Shown here one piece after another: positions 5,517 to 8,376 of a stretch of DNA of 8,376 nucleotides. The stretch lies in contig JBAWVG010000057.1 of assembly GCA_037147395.1 (NCBI GenBank), positions 1-8,376 of the forward strand, read 5' to 3'. The stretch is from VFJL01 sp037147395 (GTDB taxonomy: Bacteria; Pseudomonadota; Gammaproteobacteria; Burkholderiales; Nitrosomonadaceae). The position numbers and the translations under genes were made by a program. The notes below the pieces were generated by a model that saw only the letters and a list, made by a program, of their open reading frames with translations, did no database searches and was not told where the DNA came from. The first letter of the stretch is position 1; the number at the start of each line of letters is the position of its first letter.

Positions 5517-7289
5517 TTAAGCATCCACATGCCGCAGCCGGATATGCAATTCCCGTAGCTGCTTCTCATCTACCGCACTCGGCGCATGGGTCAGCAGGCA
5601 CTGGGCACGCTGAGTTTTGGGAAAGGCAATCACATCGCGGATCGATTCGGCACCGGTCATCATCGTGACAACGCGATCGAGACCAAAGGCAATACCTCCA
5701 TGGGGAGGCGCGCCGTATTGCAGCGCTTCAAGTAAGAAACCGAATTTCTCTTGGGCCTCTTCGGCATCGATGTTCAACGCGCGAAAAACTTTTGATTGCA
5801 CCTCCTGACGATGAATACGAACCGAACCACCCCCGATTTCAGAGCCATTCAGCACCATATCGTATGCTTTAGAGAGCGCTTTTCCAGGTTCACTCCCCAA
5901 TAAATCTTCATGACCGTCCGCCGGCGCCGTGAAAGGATGGTGCAACGCCTGCCAACGGCTTTCATCCTCGTTCCACTCGAACATCGGGAAATCTACCACC
6001 CAGACGGGCTTCCAGCCGGGTTCACTGAGTCCCCGATCATGCCCAACCTTGGCCCGTAGCGCGCCCAATGCCTCATTGACTACCTTGGCCTTATCCGCAC
6101 CAAAGAATATAAGATCACCATTCTTGGCGCAGGTACGTTCTAGGATGGTCGTTACTACTGTCTCTGGCAAGAATTTCAGGATTGGAGACTGTAGACCTTC
6201 CGAGCCTTTTTCTAGGGCATTAACCTTGATATAGGCCAACCCCTTGGCACCGTAAATAGAGACAAAACTAGTGTAATCATCTATTTCCTTGCGCGACAAA
6301 CCACCACCGCCCGGCACGCATAATGCTGCCACGCGTCCACCTGACTTTTGCGCAGCCTCGCGAAACACTTTGAAATCTACCGCCTGCATCACGTCGGTAA
6401 GTTCGGTCAATTCCAGTGACACACGTAAGTCCGGTTTGTCGGAGCCATAACGCAACATAGCCTCGGCATGGGTCAAGCGCGGGAATGGGTTCGGTAAGTC
6501 AATCTTCATTACGCTACCGAACAAGCCACGAATCATTTCCTCCATCAACGCCATGATTTCATCTTCGCCAAGAAAAGATGTCTCGATATCAATCTGTGTG
6601 AATTCAGGTTGGCGATCAGCGCGCAGGTCTTCATCACGAAAGCATTTAGTGATTTGATAATAGCGGTCAAACCCTGCCACCATTAATAATTGCTTAAACA
6701 ACTGAGGAGACTGCGGGAGCGCAAAAAAATGTTTGGCATTGACGCGCGATGGCACCAGATAATCACGCGCGCCCTCTGGGGTCGACTTGGTCAACATCGG
6801 CGTTTCTATATCAATAAAGCCATGCTGGTCGAGGAATATGCGAACCGCCATCGCCACCTTGTAGCGTAATCGCAAGTTTGCCTGCATCTGCGGTCTACGC
6901 AGATCAAGATACCGATGCTCCAACCGGACCGACTCACTCAAGTGCTCATCATCCATCATGAACGGTGGCGTCAGAGAGGCATTAAGAATTTCAATCGACT
7001 GAATCAATACTTCGACTTCACCGCTGACAAGATGTGGGTTGACGGTTCCTTCGGGTCGGGGCCGCACCTTACCAACAATTTTTAGTACAAATTCATTACG
7101 GATTTTTTCCGCACTCGCAAATGTGACTGCATTATCAGGATCGCATACCACCTGTACCAGACCCTCGCGGTCGCGCAAATCAATAAAAATCACTCCGCCG
7201 TGATCTCGGCGCCGATGGACCCATCCATAGAGAGTGACGGTCTGACTCAGGTATTGAGTATTAATGAAACCGCAGTAATTCGTGCGCAT
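5517..7289 (-). CDS. aspS: Aspartyl-tRNA synthetase, probably non-discriminating (Asp/Asn)
   Basis: A full-length bacterial class IIb synthetase of 590 residues that charges tRNA-Asp with aspartate using ATP. Domains in order are an N-terminal OB-fold anticodon-binding domain (about 1-105), the catalytic core with TPEGARDYLVPSR (170-182), FALPQSPQLFKQ (189-200) and class II motif 2 FRDEDLRADRQPEF (217-230), the bacterial GAD insert (about 285-420), and motif 3 GGIAFGLDRV (531-540). HHPFTAP (450-456) and GGGS (486-489) are also typical. His30 in RRRDH and Gly81 in RPEGT match the P. aeruginosa-like enzyme, which also aspartylates tRNA-Asn, rather than the Leu and Lys of discriminating E. coli AspRS. 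The cell would then need GatCAB to make Asn-tRNA. The ATG at 7289 fits the family N-terminus (MRTxYCG) but has no recognisable Shine-Dalgarno. The 87-base leader contains an inverted repeat. Confidence 0.97.
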   Translation of the reverse strand: MRTNYCGFINTQYLSQTVTLYGWVHRRRDHGGVIFIDLRDREGLVQVVCDPDNAVTFASAEKIRNEFVLKIVGKVRPRPEGTVNPHLVSGEVEVLIQSIEILNASLTPPFMMDDEHLSESVRLEHRYLDLRRPQMQANLRLRYKVAMAVRIFLDQHGFIDIETPMLTKSTPEGARDYLVPSRVNAKHFFALPQSPQLFKQLLMVAGFDRYYQITKCFRDEDLRADRQPEFTQIDIETSFLGEDEIMALMEEMIRGLFGSVMKIDLPNPFPRLTHAEAMLRYGSDKPDLRVSLELTELTDVMQAVDFKVFREAAQKSGGRVAALCVPGGGGLSRKEIDDYTSFVSIYGAKGLAYIKVNALEKGSEGLQSPILKFLPETVVTTILERTCAKNGDLIFFGADKAKVVNEALGALRAKVGHDRGLSEPGWKPVWVVDFPMFEWNEDESRWQALHHPFTAPADGHEDLLGSEPGKALSKAYDMVLNGSEIGGGSVRIHRQEVQSKVFRALNIDAEEAQEKFGFLLEALQYGAPPHGGIAFGLDRVVTMMTGAESIRDVIAFPKTQRAQCLLTHAPSAVDEKQLRELHIRLRHVDA

Positions 7290-7324
7290 GGTGTATTGTC
7301 AGAAATGATTGGTAAATAAGGGGG

Positions 7325-7364
7325 TCGGAATTAAGCTCTTAGCATAACCGTGCACTCATTCCGA
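7325..7364. repeat. Inverted repeat in the aspS leader
   Basis: TCGGAAT (7325-7331) and ATTCCGA (7358-7364) are perfect 7-base inverted arms around a 26-base loop. They lie in the gap between the DUF502 gene and aspS. The loop holds a smaller TAAG/CTTA pairing. It could be a leader RNA structure or operator, but short arms like these can arise by chance. Confidence 0.25.
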
Positions 7365-7376
7365 GGCGCTGCTCAG

Positions 7377-7994
7377 TTATTGTCCTGGATTTTTTCTACC
7401 GTTACCGCTGTCGGGCGATACGACGCCCATGGAAATAATGTACTTCAGCGCCGCATCCACGCTCATGTCCAGTTCAATCACATCGCTTTTTGGCATCATC
7501 AAAAAAAACCCAGAAGTCGGGTTTGGCGTAGTGGGCACGTAGACACTTACATACTCGCCCTTTAAATGGTTAGCTACATCACCCCCGGGTTGCCCGGTCA
7601 TGAATGCGATAGTCCACGACCCTTGTCGTGGGTACTGCACCAGCAATGCCTTGCGAAAAGCCTCACCCTGGCTGGAAAACAACGTGTCACTTACCTGCTT
7701 CACACCATAATAGATGGACTTCACAACCGGAATGCGCCACAGAACTCCTTCCCAGAATATTAACAACCGCTGGCCAATGATATTGGTTGTCAATAAACCG
7801 GAGACAAATACCACTAGCAAGGTGAGTAGCGTACCTACGCCGGGGATATGTACCCCAAATAGAGCTTCAGGCTGAATCCTATTGGGCAATAGGAGCAAGG
7901 ACTGATCCATCGTACCAATCAGAAATTTGAGTACCCATACGGTAATGCCTAGGGGGACCCAGATCAGTAGTCCGGTGATGAAATAGCCCTTCAT
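7377..7994 (-). CDS. DUF502/COV1-like two-helix inner-membrane protein
   Basis: A 205-residue protein of unknown molecular function, recognisable as the DUF502 family shared by bacteria and plants (the plant relatives are COV1/LCV proteins). Two hydrophobic helices are visible, about 4-27 (starting YFITGLLIWVPLGITVWVL) and about 51-73. They are followed by the conserved segment IPVVKSIYYGVKQV (88-101) and the family signature VYVPTTPNPTSGF (151-163). The remainder should be a globular domain on one side of the inner membrane. The C-terminus is short, polar and Gly/Asn-rich. The ATG at 7994 directly precedes the first helix as in relatives, though its ribosome site is weak. It starts 25 bases after the fmdB stop and is followed by aspS, a neighbourhood common in betaproteobacteria. 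That suggests co-expression but does not reveal the role. Family assignment is confident; function is unknown. Confidence 0.9.
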   Translation of the reverse strand: MKGYFITGLLIWVPLGITVWVLKFLIGTMDQSLLLLPNRIQPEALFGVHIPGVGTLLTLLVVFVSGLLTTNIIGQRLLIFWEGVLWRIPVVKSIYYGVKQVSDTLFSSQGEAFRKALLVQYPRQGSWTIAFMTGQPGGDVANHLKGEYVSVYVPTTPNPTSGFFLMMPKSDVIELDMSVDAALKYIISMGVVSPDSGNGRKNPGQ

Positions 7995-8019
7995 ATCAAA
8001 TGATAGCGTTGCCTGACGT

Positions 8020-8337
8020 TCATTGATTGGCGCTCACTGGGCTTGTTTCTTTGGTGACAGTAGTCGTGGCATCAGGCGCAGGGGTGGATGCGGCAGTGGG
8101 TGCTGAAGTAGACTCACCACTCGCTGCCGTCACCTTATCCGATTTCGGTTTTACGGAATTCTTAAAGTCGGTGGCATACCAACCACTACCTTTCAACTGA
8201 AAACCTGCCGCGGAGATAAGCTTAATATAGCTATCGCTGCCACATGCGGGACAAACAGCAATAGATGCATCGCTTAACTTTTGCAGATGCTCATTTTCAG
8301 AGCCGCAAGAGCTACAACGATATTCATAAATTGGCAT
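8020..8337 (-). CDS. FmdB-family zinc-ribbon protein
   Basis: A 105-residue protein beginning MPIYEYRC, the classic FmdB/CxxC_CxxC_SSSS start. Cys8-x2-Cys11 and Cys29-x2-Cys32 form a probable single zinc site, and the segment GFQLKGSGWYATDF (45-58) is also conserved in the family. From about residue 66 the sequence is a low-complexity Ala/Ser/Thr/Pro tail, probably disordered. The family is called 'putative regulatory protein' after FmdB of Methylophilus, but the function of most members is unknown; nucleic acid binding is possible. It is the first gene of the block here, with a good Shine-Dalgarno (GGAG at 8344-8347) six bases before the ATG. The DUF502 gene begins 25 bases downstream, so the two are probably co-transcribed. 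Confidence 0.9.
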   Translation of the reverse strand: MPIYEYRCSSCGSENEHLQKLSDASIAVCPACGSDSYIKLISAAGFQLKGSGWYATDFKNSVKPKSDKVTAASGESTSAPTAASTPAPDATTTVTKETSPVSANQ

Positions 8338-8343
8338 GACAAT

Positions 8344-8347
8344 CTCC
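8344..8347 (-). promoter_or_regulatory. Shine-Dalgarno of the FmdB-family gene
   Basis: The minus strand reads TGGAGA then TTGTC and ATG, placing GGAG six bases before the start at 8337. It is one of the clearer ribosome sites in the window. The 39 bases up to the window edge (8338-8376) show no gene and no promoter I would call. Confidence 0.5.
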
Positions 8348-8376
8348 AGCGATACTTTCTAGTTAAGATTAGGATT

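Noticed and set aside
5929..6234. Plus-strand open frame of about 100 codons inside aspS
   Set aside because: It lies fully antisense to a clear, full-length aspS, has low-complexity Ser/Arg-rich composition and resembles no family. The other plus-strand frames in the window (for example 1063-1293, 2235-2516, 3721-3966) are rejected for the same reason.
1..8376. Defence system, CRISPR array, mobile element or other novel system
   Set aside because: All nine genes belong to recognised housekeeping or conserved families on one strand, with no spaced repeats, transposase, integrase, toxin–antitoxin or nuclease–ATPase pairing. The EEP-fold protein matches YbhP beside clsB rather than a defence nuclease.

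Overview
The window is a run of nine genes, all read from the minus strand (right to left), with no convincing gene on the plus strand. It looks like chromosomal core sequence from a betaproteobacterium. The neighbourhood fmdB–DUF502–aspS–nudB is typical of that class. The protein style, a G+C content that looks close to one half, and a CbbY-type phosphatase (a helper of the Calvin cycle) fit an autotrophic Nitrosomonas/Nitrosospira-like ammonia oxidiser. The genus-level guess is inference from memory of related proteins, not from a search.

Right part (8376 to 4838, in order of transcription): a small FmdB-type zinc-ribbon protein, a two-helix DUF502/COV1-like membrane protein, aspartyl-tRNA synthetase (aspS) and the Nudix hydrolase NudB of folate synthesis. 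The AspRS carries residues associated with the non-discriminating type, which also charges tRNA-Asn. The gaps widen along this block (25, 87 and 181 bases), and the last two hold only small inverted repeats. The 5' end of the nudB reading frame runs through a repeat-like stretch, and its true start is uncertain.

Left part (4754 to 1): quinolinate synthase (nadA), an endonuclease/exonuclease/phosphatase-fold protein of the YbhP type, cardiolipin synthase B (clsB), the long Sua5-type threonylcarbamoyl-AMP synthase, and a CbbY-type HAD phosphatase cut by the left window edge. Spacing is tight: 43 bases, a 4-base ATGA overlap, 30 bases, and another ATGA overlap. Co-transcription and partial translational coupling are therefore likely. 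A candidate promoter lies just ahead of nadA.

The genes serve separate housekeeping tasks: tRNA charging and modification (aspS, sua5), cofactor synthesis (nudB for folate, nadA for NAD), membrane phospholipid synthesis (clsB with its ybhP-like partner) and removal of a Rubisco inhibitor (cbbY). I found no tRNA or rRNA, CRISPR, insertion sequence, phage or defence genes, and no stretch over 300 bases without a gene. I do not see an undescribed system. The items most worth a second look are the two poorly characterised proteins (DUF502 and the YbhP-like enzyme), the non-discriminating AspRS signature, and the odd 5' end of nudB.
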